Positions 46,461 to 56,722 of a stretch of 64,000 nucleotides of DNA are shown here, one piece after another. How positions within the stretch are numbered: position 1 is the first letter of the stretch; each line of letters starts with the position of its first letter. This stretch comes from Streptomyces nitrosporeus. Lineage in GTDB: Bacteria > Actinomycetota > Actinomycetes > Streptomycetales > Streptomycetaceae. The notes beneath the pieces were generated by a model. It saw only the letters and a list, made by a program, of their open reading frames with translations. It did no database searches and was not told where the DNA came from. A program made the position numbers and the translations under genes. The stretch lies in the NCBI RefSeq assembly GCF_008704555.1, contig NZ_CP023702.1, positions 3,720,001 through 3,784,000 of the forward strand, read 5' to 3'.

Positions 46461-46520
46461 CCGCACGACGGGTCTCGCGGCCCCTGCGGGACGGAGCGGG
46501 CCGGTGGTCTCACCGGGCCC

Positions 46521-46560
46521 CGGCCCCGGTGGCGGGCGCGCCCGCCCGCCACCGGGGCCG
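46521..46560. terminator. strong hairpin terminator after the PLP-enzyme gene
   Basis: An 18-bp perfect stem (46521-46538 with 46543-46560) with a 4-nt loop, 60 bp after the stop codon. Confidence 0.8.
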
Positions 46561-46680
46561 GGGCCGTGCCTCTGCTGCCGGGCCTCGCGGTCCGTGGACG
46601 TCCGGTGCGCGCCACCGGTGGCCGGTGACCCGCGCACCGGCCGGAGTTTCAGAACGGGTTTCATGGGCCACGCTCTTGCC

Positions 46681-47160
46681 ATGACCGAACGCCCGGTGGT
46701 CAAGCGCACCGCACGTGCCGTCCTGCTCGACGGCGACGACCTCGTCCTGATCAAGCGCACCAAACCCGGCGTCGACCCGTACTGGGTCACACCCGGTGGC
46801 GGCGTCGAACCGGAGGACGCCACCGTCATCGACGCGTTGCACCGTGAACTGGACGAGGAGCTGGGCGCCAAGATCACCGATGTGGTGCCCTGCTTCGTCG
46901 ACACGGTGGAGCACACCGAGGACGGCGGCATCAAGGGGGTGAAGGTCCAGCACTTCTTCGTCTGCCGGCTGGCGTCGATGGACCCCGCGCGCCGGCACGG
47001 GCCGGAGATCGACGCGCCCTGCGGTGAGTACGAGATCGTCCGCGTCCCCTTCAGCCGGGTGGGCATCGCGGCGGTCCATCTGGTGCCGCTGTCGCTGCGG
47101 CACTATCTGGACGGGAACATCGAGGGAGTACGGGCGATGCACGCCCCCGACCTGGGCTGA
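46681..47160 (+). CDS. Nudix hydrolase
   Basis: A 159-residue Nudix pyrophosphatase. The box reads GGGVEPEDATVIDALHRELDEELGA: the essential REL-x-EE-x-G part is intact. One extra residue precedes it compared with the common GGGVEPGE-x7-REL, and the first conserved Glu is replaced by Asp or Ala depending on alignment. The substrate is unknown. Two in-frame ATGs (46663 and 46681) are possible. The second is preferred because the beta-strand KRTARAVLL then begins at the usual distance; neither has a good ribosome binding site. Confidence 0.85.
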   Translation: MTERPVVKRTARAVLLDGDDLVLIKRTKPGVDPYWVTPGGGVEPEDATVIDALHRELDEELGAKITDVVPCFVDTVEHTEDGGIKGVKVQHFFVCRLASMDPARRHGPEIDAPCGEYEIVRVPFSRVGIAAVHLVPLSLRHYLDGNIEGVRAMHAPDLG

Positions 47161-47479
47161 TCCTCTGCCGCGCACCTGGTCCGGAGACACGGGCCGGGGC
47201 GGGGCGTTCCGGGGTCCTCCGGTGTGGGCAGCCGCGGACCCTTCCGGTGGCAGATGACCTCGGCCACACCGCTCCCGCCACCGTGTTTCACGTGAAACCA
47301 CCCGCGCGTCCCGCACGCCGAAGCGCCCTCGCCGCCCGGGCCCCGTCTCGTAGAGCCGACCGGGCATCACCGTGGGGCTGCTCACCCCGGCCGTCACCGC
47401 GGCTCTCGCCCGGAGCCCGGACCCGGTCCGGTTCTCCGTGTTCGGGCCGCGGGGCGGATCCGACCCGACAGGTGTGGGC
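47161..47479. other. 319-bp convergent intergenic region with parS
   Basis: Lies between the Nudix gene and the 3' end of the MFS gene. It contains the parS site at 47284-47299. No gene is supported. Confidence 0.6.
47284..47299. promoter_or_regulatory. parS site
   Basis: TGTTTCACGTGAAACC matches the ParB-binding consensus at 15 of 16 positions and is intergenic. Confidence 0.93.
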
Positions 47480-48691
47480 TCAGCCCTGCCCCACGGTGGC
47501 GGGAACCGGCTCGGGGCCGTGCGCCGCGGCAGGCCGGCCGGCCTGTTCCGTACGGCGTTCGAGCGCTCCGGCGAGAAGGGCCAGAAGCAGCGCCGCCGCG
47601 GCCAGGGCGGCACCCACCCAGTTCGGCGCGGTGTAACCGAGACCGGCCGAGATGACCAGGCCGCCCAGCCACGCCGACAGGGCGTTGCCCAGGTTGAAGG
47701 CACCGACGTTGACGGCCGAGGCCAGCGTCGGCGCGCCCGCCGCGTGGTCGAGCACCCGCTTCTGGAGCGGTGGCACGGTCGCGAAGCCCAGGCCTCCGAT
47801 GAGGACGATGGTGACGGCGGCGGTGATCCTGTTGTGAGCCGTCAGCGTGAAGAGGGCCAGGACCAGGGAGAGTCCGCCGAGCGAGACGTACAGCATCGGC
47901 ATCAGGCGGCGGTCGGCGAACCGGCCGCCGACCAGGTTACCTCCGACCATCCCGAGGCCGAGGAGAACCAGCAGCCAGGTGACGGAGGACGGGGCGTAGC
48001 CGGCGACCTCCGTCATCATCGGCGTGATGTAGGTGACCGCAGCGAAGACTCCGCCGAATCCCAGCACGGTCATCGCCATGGCCAGCAGCACCTGCGCATC
48101 ACGGAAAGCGGCCAGCTCCGCCCGGACGCGTACGCCCTGGGGCTTCGGCTGCTCGGGGAGAAGCCTGGCCACACCGAACAGGCCGATGACCCCGAGCGCG
48201 GCGACAGCCAGGAACGTCGTCCTCCATCCGGCGCTCTGACCGGTCAAGGTGCCCAGAGGGACACCGACGACATTGGCGACGGTGAGACCGGTGAACATCA
48301 TGGCGATGGCTCCGGCCTTCTTCTCCGGAGCGACCAGCCCGGCCGCCACCACCGAGCCGATACCGAAGAACGCGCCGTGCGCGAGCGAGGCGATGACCCG
48401 GCCGGCCAGCATCACACCGAAGACCGGCGCGAGCGCGGAAACCAGGTTGCCGATGACGAAGAGGCCCATCAACACCATCAGCATGCGCTTGCGGGTGGTC
48501 CTGGTCCCCAGGACGGTCATCAGCGGCGCACCGAGAACGACTCCGAGGGCGTAACCGGTGACCAGAAGACCGGCGGTCGGGATCGGGACCTGGAAGTCCG
48601 CGGCGACCTCGGGCAGCAGTCCCATGATGACGAACTCGGTCGTCCCGATTCCGAAAGCCCCGATGGCCAGGGCGAGGAGCGCGAGTGGCAT
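47480..48691 (-). CDS. MFS transporter, drug-efflux (DHA1) type
   Basis: A 403-residue, 12-helix major facilitator. The N-terminus ALLALAIGAFGIGTTEFVIMGLLPEVA and the LGTRTTRKRMLM loop (a variant of the GxxxDRxxRR loop A motif) place it with the DHA1 Cmx/AraJ-like exporters. It is divergent from a MarR-type regulator 137 bp away, the standard arrangement for an inducible efflux pump. The specific compound exported is unknown. Confidence 0.92.
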   Translation of the reverse strand: MPLALLALAIGAFGIGTTEFVIMGLLPEVAADFQVPIPTAGLLVTGYALGVVLGAPLMTVLGTRTTRKRMLMVLMGLFVIGNLVSALAPVFGVMLAGRVIASLAHGAFFGIGSVVAAGLVAPEKKAGAIAMMFTGLTVANVVGVPLGTLTGQSAGWRTTFLAVAALGVIGLFGVARLLPEQPKPQGVRVRAELAAFRDAQVLLAMAMTVLGFGGVFAAVTYITPMMTEVAGYAPSSVTWLLVLLGLGMVGGNLVGGRFADRRLMPMLYVSLGGLSLVLALFTLTAHNRITAAVTIVLIGGLGFATVPPLQKRVLDHAAGAPTLASAVNVGAFNLGNALSAWLGGLVISAGLGYTAPNWVGAALAAAALLLALLAGALERRTEQAGRPAAAHGPEPVPATVGQG

Positions 48692-48828
48692 GGCTTCACT
48701 TCCGATGATGATTGCGCCTGCTTCTTACGTGCGTCCACAATAATTTCTCACGCCGGTTAATTGCAAGCGCTGGCTATTGCGCAGGTGCCCTATCCTGGGT
48801 GCAGCAGCTCCGCACCGAGGAGAGAGAC

Positions 48829-49287
48829 ATGACAGCGACAGATCCGGCACTCACCGCTCTCGCCCAGAGCTGGTGCGCCCTCTCCCTGCTCCACGGAAAG
48901 ATCGAGACCCATCTCGAACGGGCCCTGCAGGCGGGGCACGGCCTCAGCGTGCGCGAGTACTCCCTGCTCGACGTCCTGAGCCGCCAGCACAGCGGGACCG
49001 GCGGCCATCTGCAGATGAAGCAGGTCGCGGACGCCGTCGTCCTGAGCCAGAGCGCCACCACCCGGCTGGTCACCCGGCTCGAGGACCGCGGCCTGCTGAC
49101 CCGCTATCTGTGCGACACCGACCGCCGGGGCATCTACACCGACGTCACGGAAGCAGGTCTCGCCCTGCTGGGCGAGGCGCGGCCGACCAACGACCGCGCT
49201 CTGCGCGCCGCACTCGACGAGGCAGCCGAGAACCCTGAACTCGCCCCTCTGGTCAGGACGGTGGAAGCGCTCAACGTTCCGGCCTGA
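48829..49287 (+). CDS. MarR-family transcriptional regulator
   Basis: A 152-residue winged-helix repressor. The core lies at about 35-125, with the recognition segment VVLSQSATTRLVTRLEDRGLL followed by the wing residues CDTDRRGIYTDVT (the DxRxxxxxLT-type motif). It is divergent from the MFS gene, which it presumably represses until ligand binds. The ATG at 48829 has a strong gaggagagag site; a TATCCT -10 at 48791-48796 fits. The unusually AT-rich 48735-48780 stretch between the two genes is the likely operator region. Confidence 0.92.
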   Translation: MTATDPALTALAQSWCALSLLHGKIETHLERALQAGHGLSVREYSLLDVLSRQHSGTGGHLQMKQVADAVVLSQSATTRLVTRLEDRGLLTRYLCDTDRRGIYTDVTEAGLALLGEARPTNDRALRAALDEAAENPELAPLVRTVEALNVPA

Positions 49288-49301
49288 GCCGGACCGTTGC
49301 G

Positions 49302-49307
49302 TAGTCT
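49302..49307 (+). promoter_or_regulatory. probable -10 element of a leaderless GNAT gene
   Basis: TAGTCT ends 7 nt before the ATG at 49315; the upstream MarR gene ends only 27 bp before this ATG. Confidence 0.4.
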
Positions 49308-49314
49308 GCCGATC

Positions 49315-49767
49315 ATGAGTGATCTCGACGTACGCCCCGCCGCCATAACAGACCTCCCGGCCGTCGTGGCCCTGCTGGCCGACGACCCGCTCGGAGCGGA
49401 GCGGGAGTCGCCGGACGACCTCGCGCCCTACCGGGCCGCCTTCCGGCGCCTGGCGGACGATCCGAACCAGCACCTTGTCGTGGCGGTCCGTGACGCGAAG
49501 GTCGTCGGGACGCTGCAACTGACCGTCGTACCCGGGCTCTCACGGCGGGGCACCGTCCGGTCGATCATCGAGGGTGTGCGCATCCACGCCGACGAGCGTG
49601 GGAGCGGCCTCGGTACGCAGCTGATCCAGTGGGCGGTCGACGAGTCCCGCCGCCAGGGGTGCCGACTGGTCCAGCTGACATCCGACGCCACCCGGACCGA
49701 CGCCCACCGCTTCTACGAGAGGCTCGGCTTCACCCCCAGCCATGTGGGGTTCAAGCTGGCCCTCTGA
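49315..49767 (+). CDS. GNAT-family N-acetyltransferase
   Basis: A 150-residue acetyltransferase. The acetyl-CoA binding loop is in VRIHADERGSGLGTQLIQWAVDE (R/Q-x-x-G-x-G/A), and RFYERLGFTPSHVGFKL is the C-terminal family signature. The substrate is unknown. It follows the MarR gene by 27 bp but appears to have its own -10 element. Length is typical. Confidence 0.9.
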   Translation: MSDLDVRPAAITDLPAVVALLADDPLGAERESPDDLAPYRAAFRRLADDPNQHLVVAVRDAKVVGTLQLTVVPGLSRRGTVRSIIEGVRIHADERGSGLGTQLIQWAVDESRRQGCRLVQLTSDATRTDAHRFYERLGFTPSHVGFKLAL

Positions 49768-49836
49768 CCCGCTGCGCAGCCGCTCCACGCGGCCCTGTGC
49801 CGCGGAGGAACACGGCACCCCCTCCGACGCCGGGGA

Positions 49837-49899
49837 CGGACAGCACCGCGCCGGAAGCGGACAGCACGGCACCGGGAACGGACAGCACGGCACCGGGCG
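49837..49899. repeat. three tandem 21-bp repeats
   Basis: Units start at 49837, 49858 and 49879, each beginning cggacagcac. The second and third differ at only two positions. They lie just after the GNAT stop, in non-coding DNA leading to a parS site. Confidence 0.8.
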
Positions 49900-49985
49900 A
49901 ACGCCGGCCGACGGAGCCGGCACGTCCCGCCGGAGCCGCTCCGTACCCGAGGCCATACCTGCCCTACCGCTTGTGGCCGCGGACC

Positions 49986-50001
49986 GGTTTCACGTGAAAC
50001 C
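49986..50001. promoter_or_regulatory. parS site
   Basis: GGTTTCACGTGAAACC is a perfect palindrome with the parS 14-bp core (both outer bases changed). It is intergenic, 2.7 kb from the site at 47284. Confidence 0.9.
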
Positions 50002-50057
50002 GCGCCGTGCAGCGGAACCACGAGGCCCACGGATGCCCACGGGCCTCGGGTGGGGAT

Positions 50058-51443
50058 TCACTCCGGAAGCCCGCGCCAGCCTCCCTCGTCCACGCCCCCG
50101 GGCACGGCGGAGGCGGGATCGTAGGGCTCCCGCGTGAAGACGAAGGATCCCAGGTCCAGATGGGTCGGGGTTCCGTCCGCGGAACGTACGACCCGGAGCG
50201 TCTCCCCCGCGTAGTAGCCGTTCAGTCCGGTCCAGGTGCCGTCCGGGCACGCCCGGAACCGGGCGCCCCTGCCCGGCCCGCTCAGCGGCCGGAGCTCCAC
50301 GCCCCGGTCCGCGGTCAGGACGAGCGTCTGGGGCCGGGCGCCCCAGTACCAGAGGCCGGTCAGCGCCAGCAGTTCCTCGTCCACCTCCGGCAGCGGGCGC
50401 CACGGCTCGGGGATCCTCGGCTCCGCATCCGCGACGATCCGTACGAGATCCGCGGCCACCTCCCCGATCATCGGACCGGATGTGGCGTTGGCCAGAACCA
50501 CGGCGGCGACATCGTCCTCGACGCTGAACCACAGCGCGGCCAGGAAGCCGGGCAGCGATCCGGTGTGACCCAGCAGTGTGCGGTTCCCACGGCGTACGGT
50601 CTGCAGCCCCAGGCCGTAGTTCCCGGACCAGTCGTCTGCCTCCGAAGGCGCCGCGGGAGCGCGCATCTCCTCCACCGACGACGCACTGAGCACACGGTCG
50701 TCGCCCTTCGCCAGGAAGAGCGCGAAGCGGAGAAGGTCGGCGGTCGTCGACCAGAGCTGGCCCGCCGGCGCCATCAGCCCCAGGTCCTCGGCCGGCTCGG
50801 GGAGCATGACGTCGGCCCATGGGTGGACCGCCCAGCCTCCGGCGTGCGGAGCCCGGGGCTGTGCCGTGGTGCGGTCCATGCCGAGCGGTTCGAGGATCTC
50901 GCGCCGCAGCACCTCGGACCAGGTATCGGCCCGCAGCTTCTCGACGAGCGACCCGAGCAGGGTGTAACCGGGGTTGGAGTAGTGGTGGCGACGGCCCGCC
51001 GGATGTACCAGCGGCTGTCCGCCGAGCACGTCCGCGAGCTCCGGCCGGGTGCTGCCGGGCGTCCTCTCCCACCAGGGCGCGGGCGTCTCCGCGGCCAGGC
51101 CCCCGCTGTGGCCCAGCAGCTGAAAGACGGTCACCTCCCCGACACCGGTCCCCGGAAGGTGCTTCTCCAGCGGGTCGTCCAGACCGAGCAGTCCCTCGTC
51201 ACGAAGACGCAGCACCAGGACGGCGGTGAACGTCTTGGTGAGGGAGCCGATCCTGAACTGGGTGTCTTCGTCAGGCGCGTGGCCCTCCACGCAACTACGC
51301 GCGCCGCTCCAGGCGATCTGGCCGCCCCGCTGTACCGCGGCGACGACCGAAGGGGCGCGTCCTTCGGTCTGAGCGGTGGCGACACGGTGCAGCAGGGCCC
51401 GCCGGGTGCCGGGGAGCAGTGTTTCGGATACGGGTGAGGTCAT
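50058..51443 (-). CDS. serine hydrolase of the beta-lactamase/class C PBP family
   Basis: A 461-residue penicillin-recognising hydrolase. The catalytic triad motifs are SLTK (Ser67-Lys70), YSN (Tyr155) and HTG (His293, replacing KTG). No signal peptide is visible, so it is probably a cytoplasmic esterase or D-aminopeptidase-like enzyme rather than a resistance beta-lactamase. The C-terminal third (about 345-461) is a beta-rich lipocalin-like domain seen in many such proteins. The start is ambiguous between ATG 51443 and GTG 51452. It lies downstream of the degraded tetR gene. Confidence 0.88.
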   Translation of the reverse strand: MTSPVSETLLPGTRRALLHRVATAQTEGRAPSVVAAVQRGGQIAWSGARSCVEGHAPDEDTQFRIGSLTKTFTAVLVLRLRDEGLLGLDDPLEKHLPGTGVGEVTVFQLLGHSGGLAAETPAPWWERTPGSTRPELADVLGGQPLVHPAGRRHHYSNPGYTLLGSLVEKLRADTWSEVLRREILEPLGMDRTTAQPRAPHAGGWAVHPWADVMLPEPAEDLGLMAPAGQLWSTTADLLRFALFLAKGDDRVLSASSVEEMRAPAAPSEADDWSGNYGLGLQTVRRGNRTLLGHTGSLPGFLAALWFSVEDDVAAVVLANATSGPMIGEVAADLVRIVADAEPRIPEPWRPLPEVDEELLALTGLWYWGARPQTLVLTADRGVELRPLSGPGRGARFRACPDGTWTGLNGYYAGETLRVVRSADGTPTHLDLGSFVFTREPYDPASAVPGGVDEGGWRGLPE

Positions 51444-51470
51444 GGTCAACACCTACTCCTGGGCACAGCC

Positions 51471-52079
51471 TCAGGGCGAGCCGTTTCGCGGCCGGCGTGA
51501 CCGCTCGGGATCCTGTCCCTCCCTGTACCGGCCGTCCCTCACCGCGGTGAGGGACGGCCGTTCACATCTGCGGCCCGGCTCGTCGGGACCGTGAGGAACG
51601 CTCGCGGACGGGCAGGCGACCTGCCACGCCGCCTCGATCATCCGGAAGATCTCGTCCAGGGCCGCCTGCGGGCCGGCCGCTTCGCGGGCCGGCGAGTAGG
51701 CGTCGATCACGAACCTCGCGATGGTGCGGGCGGCGGTTTCGCTCAGGGCCGGGCCGGAATCGGCGGTGATGGCCGTGGCCAGGGCGTCCGCATGGCGCAG
51801 GCGGAGCGACTCGTCGTATTTCCGCAGGGCGGCGGGGGTGTCGATCATGTGCCGGACCGGGGCGGCGCTGTCCGCGGTGCAGTGCCGCACCAGGGCCAGG
51901 GTCTCCCGGCGCAGCGCGGGGATGAGTGGCTCGTGCGCCGCCCGGCCGGTGACCGCAGCCGTGAGGCGCTGCTCGAAGTCCTCGCCCTGCTCGAAAACCA
52001 GGGCCTCTTTCGAGGCGAAGTGGGAGAAGAGCGTGGTGACGGCCGCGTCGGCCTCGGCAGCCACATCACGGATGCCCAC
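51471..52079 (-). pseudogene. truncated TetR-family regulator
   Basis: The reading frame begins directly at the second part of a TetR helix-turn-helix (GIRDVAAEADAAVTTLFSHFASKEALVF). The first helix, about 25-30 residues that precede this in every TetR protein, is missing. Upstream in frame there is only Pro/Arg-rich nonsense with no start codon. The ligand domain (about 30-160) looks intact. At the other end about 40 extra residues read through a 32-bp palindrome, which suggests the original stop codon was lost. It lies head-to-head with the damaged oxidoreductase, so one deletion probably removed the start regions of both. Confidence 0.75.
51529..51560. terminator. 32-bp perfect palindrome
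   Basis: A perfect inverted repeat centred on CCGCGG (51542-51547). It lies inside the 3' end of the broken tetR reading frame and looks like an original rho-independent terminator now read through as coding sequence. Confidence 0.7.
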
Positions 52080-52096
52080 CGCGTGAGTTCGGCCGA

Positions 52097-52955
52097 CTGC
52101 ACGTTCTGCGGCTGGCCGACGCCGAGGAGCCCCACGCGGGCCCCGGCCGGATACGCATCGCCGTACGGGCGGCGGGTGTGAATCCCGTCGTCTGGAGGAT
52201 CCGTGAGGGCCAGGTCCTGGGGGCCGTCCGGTCGAGTTGCCCTCCGGGTCGGACTCGACGCCGCCGGGGTGGTGGACGAGGTCGGCGAGGGGGTCGTGGG
52301 GGTCGAGGCCGGCGGCCGGGGGTTCGGTGAGGGCTCCAGCACCTACGCCGATTTCGCCGTGCTGACGGCATGGGCCCGGATGCCCGAGGGGCTGACGTTC
52401 GAGGAGGCGGCCGGGTACCCCTCCGTGGTGGAGACCGCGCTGGGCGTCATCCGCGAGGTCGGTGTGCGGCCCGGGCAGACGCTCCTCGTCAGCGGCGCGT
52501 CCGGGGGAGTCGGATCAGCGGTGCTGCAGATCGCCCGGGACCGCGGCATCACGGTGATCGGTACGGCCGGTGCCGCGAACCAGGAGTATCTGCGCGGCCT
52601 CGGCGCCATCGCCACCACGTACGGCGAGGGCTGGGTCGAGCGGGTCCGGCGGCTCGGCGACGTCGACGCGGCTCTCGACCTGGCCGGCTCGGGGGTGATC
52701 CGCGAGCTGGTCGAGCTGACCAGGAGTCCGGAGAGGGTCGTCTCCCTCGCCGATCTCGGTGCGCCGGACTTCGGTGCCCGGTTCTCCGGCGTGGCGGGAA
52801 GCGTGTCGGCGGCGCTCGCCGAGGCCGTCGACCTGATCTCGCGGGGCCGGCTCCACATCCCGGTCGATAAGGCGTACGGACTGGCCGAGGCCCCGGCGGC
52901 CCCTACCGGCAGCCGTGCCGGTCACACGCGCGGGCGCCGGGTCCTGGTCGTCTGA
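52097..52955 (+). pseudogene. frameshifted quinone oxidoreductase-like gene (MDR family)
   Basis: The remains of a zinc-free medium-chain oxidoreductase. Bases 52097 to about 52227 encode the N-terminal domain in one frame (PHAGPGRIRIAVRAAGVNP and WRIREGQVLGAV). A short PVELPSG stretch is in a second frame (52228-52248). The rest (GLDAAGVVDEVGEG to the stop) is in a third. So two indels lie within about 25 bp. The first 10-15 codons are also missing. Downstream the Rossmann motif SGASGGVGSAVLQ is intact, but VGDRVFG, expected near residue 75, reads AGGRGFG. The longest open frame (52203-52955, 250 codons) lacks most of the substrate domain. Confidence 0.8.
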
Positions 52956-53236
52956 GCCCTTCCCGGCCGGGTCGCACAGAGCGGCGGGCGGGCGCGTGGA
53001 GCAGCAGGCCGTTGCACGGAACCGCGAGCGGTCGCACGGAGCAGCGGGCCGTCTCACGGAACGGCGGGCCGAACCCCCCGCAGCGCTTCGCCGGGCCCTC
53101 CCGGAAGGCGCGCGGCACACGAGGACCCCGCACCCGCCGCCCGCACGTCTCCTGGCCCGGGGTCGGATCCGGCACGGACCCGGCCCCGGACCAGGAGAAA
53201 CCGGCACACGGCCCGGGGCCCCGCGACCGGACGGGA
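52956..53236. other. 281-bp gap with degenerate repeats
   Basis: The gap holds about five imperfect units of about 20 bp built on cacggagcagcgggccgt between about 52975 and 53065. No gene is supported. Confidence 0.5.
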
Positions 53237-54712
<1,476 letters not shown>

Positions 54713-54894
54713 CGGGCCACCTCCTCCCGTCCGCTTCGCGGACCTATGCCGTGCCACTCTTTCTTACGGCACAACACCGACAAAAAAGACGCCCGACTCC
54801 GGTTCCGACGCGTCGAGTTCTGTGGGCTTCCGAGCCGGAACGTAGTACGGGCGCCGGTCCACGGTAGGCCCGTCCGAACCGTCAGCCAATCCGG

Positions 54895-54983
54895 TTATCC
54901 ACAGGCCATGTGGACGACTGACCAGATGCTGTGGAGAACCCGCCGGATCCTGTGCACGGACCGGGGGAAAGAACTGTGGACAA
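54895..54983. promoter_or_regulatory. four DnaA-box-like sites upstream of dnaB
   Basis: TTATCCACA at 54895-54903 and minus-strand TTGTCCACA at 54975-54983 are perfect. Single-mismatch minus-strand copies lie at 54909-54917 and 54930-54938. All four fall within 89 bp, about 180-270 bp upstream of the dnaB start. Confidence 0.65.
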
Positions 54984-55158
54984 ACTCATACGCCTGCACC
55001 AGTGACCCATCTGACCAGGCATTTCTCCATCCACCGACTGTGGGGGAGAAAAACTTTCGCCTGCTCACCCAGATCCACGGGCTCGTCCCGCCGCAGCCCT
55101 TCCCATAGCTTCCCCCGTAAGGGATAAAGAGCCATTGCATCTCTTACCTGTGGAAGAT

Positions 55159-55164
55159 TAGATT
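55159..55164 (+). promoter_or_regulatory. -10 element of a leaderless MATE gene
   Basis: TAGATT ends 7 nt before the ATG at 55172. TTGCAT at 55135-55140 is an 18-bp-spaced weak -35. Confidence 0.5.
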
Positions 55165-55171
55165 GGCCCCC

Positions 55172-56509
55172 ATGTCCGAGGATCCCGCGCCCCCTCAGCG
55201 CTCCCGCCGCCGGCACGACCGCGAGATCTTCGCCCTCGCCGTTCCGGCCTTCGGCGCACTCGTCGCCGAGCCCCTGTTCGTCATGGTCGACAGCGCCATC
55301 GTCGGGCATCTCGGCACCCCGCAACTGGCGGGTCTCGCCGTCGCCGCCGCTCTGCTGACCACCGCGGTGAGCATCTTCGTCTTCCTCGCGTACGCCACCA
55401 CGGCCGCCGTCGCCCGCCGGGTGGGCGCGGGCGACCTGCCCGCCGCGATCCGCCAGGGTATGGACGGCATCTGGCTGGCCCTGCTGCTCGGCGCAGCCGT
55501 CGTCGCCCTCACGCTTCCGCTGGCCCCCTGGCTCATCGAGGTCTTCGGAGCGTCGGACACCGCCGCACCGTACGCCGTCACCTATCTGCGGATCTCCAGC
55601 TTCGGCATCCCCGCCATGCTGGTGGTACTCGCGGCGACAGGTGTGCTGCGCGGTCTCCAGGACACCCGGACACCTCTCTACGTCGCCATCGGCGGTTTCG
55701 CCGTCAACGGCATCCTCAACGCGGTACTCGTCTACGGCGCCGGCCTCGGCATCGCGGGATCCGCCTGGGGAACGGTGATCGCCCAGGTCGGCATGGCGCT
55801 CGTCTACCTGCTCGTGGTGGTACGCGGAGCCCGGCGGCACGGCGCCTCGCTCCGTCCTGACGCCGCGGGAATCCGGGCCTGCGCACGGGCGGGTGTGCCC
55901 CTGCTCGTACGTACCCTCTCGCTGCGCGCGGTCCTGATGATCGCCACCGCGGTCGCCGCCCGGCTCGGCGACACCGACATCGCCGCACACCAGATCGTCC
56001 TCTCCCTGTGGAGCCTCACGGCGTTCGCGCTCGATGCCATCGCCATCGCGGGCCAGGCGATCATCGGCCGCTATCTGGGGGCCGACGACGCCAAGGGCGC
56101 CCGGGAAGCCTGCCGGCGGATGGTCGAGTGGGGCATCGCCTCCGGCGTGGTGATCGGAGTCCTGATCGTAGTGGCCCGTCCCCTGTTCATCCCTCTGTTC
56201 ACCAGCGACACCTCCGTCCAGGACACCCTGCTGCCGGCCCTGCTCGTCGTCGCGCTCACCCAGCCGGTCGCCGGTGTGGTCTTCGTCCTGGACGGTGTGC
56301 TGATGGGCGCCGGGGACGGCCGCTATCTGGCCTGGGCCATGCTGCTGACGCTGGCCGTCTTCGCTCCGGTGGCAGTCCTCGTACCCGAACTCGGCGGAGG
56401 GCTCACCGCCCTCTGGTGGGCCATGGGCCTGATGATGGCGGTCCGCCTGGTCACTCTCTGGCTGCGTACCCGGTCCGGGCGCTGGATCGTGACCGGTGCA
56501 TCCCGCTGA
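55172..56509 (+). CDS. MATE-family multidrug/metabolite exporter
   Basis: A 445-residue, 12-helix MATE transporter of the DinF branch. The N-terminal REIFALAVPAFGALVAEPLFVMVDSAIVGHLGT is diagnostic and a related repeat occurs in the second half (ITAVAARLGDTDIAAHQIVLSLWSL region). It exports organic cations or metabolites using H+ or Na+. The ATG at 55172 is preferred over an in-frame TTG at 55163. It is divergent from dnaB, and converges with rplI across a parS site and a terminator. Confidence 0.93.
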   Translation: MSEDPAPPQRSRRRHDREIFALAVPAFGALVAEPLFVMVDSAIVGHLGTPQLAGLAVAAALLTTAVSIFVFLAYATTAAVARRVGAGDLPAAIRQGMDGIWLALLLGAAVVALTLPLAPWLIEVFGASDTAAPYAVTYLRISSFGIPAMLVVLAATGVLRGLQDTRTPLYVAIGGFAVNGILNAVLVYGAGLGIAGSAWGTVIAQVGMALVYLLVVVRGARRHGASLRPDAAGIRACARAGVPLLVRTLSLRAVLMIATAVAARLGDTDIAAHQIVLSLWSLTAFALDAIAIAGQAIIGRYLGADDAKGAREACRRMVEWGIASGVVIGVLIVVARPLFIPLFTSDTSVQDTLLPALLVVALTQPVAGVVFVLDGVLMGAGDGRYLAWAMLLTLAVFAPVAVLVPELGGGLTALWWAMGLMMAVRLVTLWLRTRSGRWIVTGASR

Positions 56510-56624
56510 GTGGCGGGACCCCGCCCTTCCGCGGAGCTCGCGCCGCTGGATCCGCCGCCCCTCGGCGGGTCCGCCGCGCCGTACCGGCCGGCCCTCGCCG
56601 GGTTCCGGCTACGGCACCGGTTCC

Positions 56625-56640
56625 TGTTTCACGTGAAACC
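56625..56640. promoter_or_regulatory. parS site
   Basis: TGTTTCACGTGAAACC matches the ParB-binding consensus at 15 of 16 positions. It is intergenic between the MATE and rplI genes, 24 bp from the terminator. Confidence 0.93.
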
Positions 56641-56663
56641 GGGCCTCCCGAAGAGGGAAAGGC

Positions 56664-56695
56664 GAAGGGCCGCACCCCGAGGGGTGCGGCCCTTC
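56664..56695. terminator. bidirectional terminator between MATE gene and rplI
   Basis: An inverted repeat of 15 bp per arm (56664-56678 with 56681-56695) around a tight CGAG loop, between convergent genes. Confidence 0.85.
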
Positions 56696-56722
56696 ATCCA
56701 GCTCTGCCGAGCCGCGCCCTCA

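Larger units (their letters stand above)
54713..55171. other. 459-bp divergent intergenic region dnaB / MATE gene
   Basis: AT-richer than its surroundings, especially 54760-54800 and 54960-55165, with a cluster of DnaA-box-like sites (54895-54983) and the MATE promoter. No gene is supported. Confidence 0.65.

Noticed and set aside
51471..52955. Intact TetR/oxidoreductase regulatory pair
   Set aside because: Both reading frames lack their N-terminal segments, and the oxidoreductase changes frame twice, so they were scored as pseudogenes.
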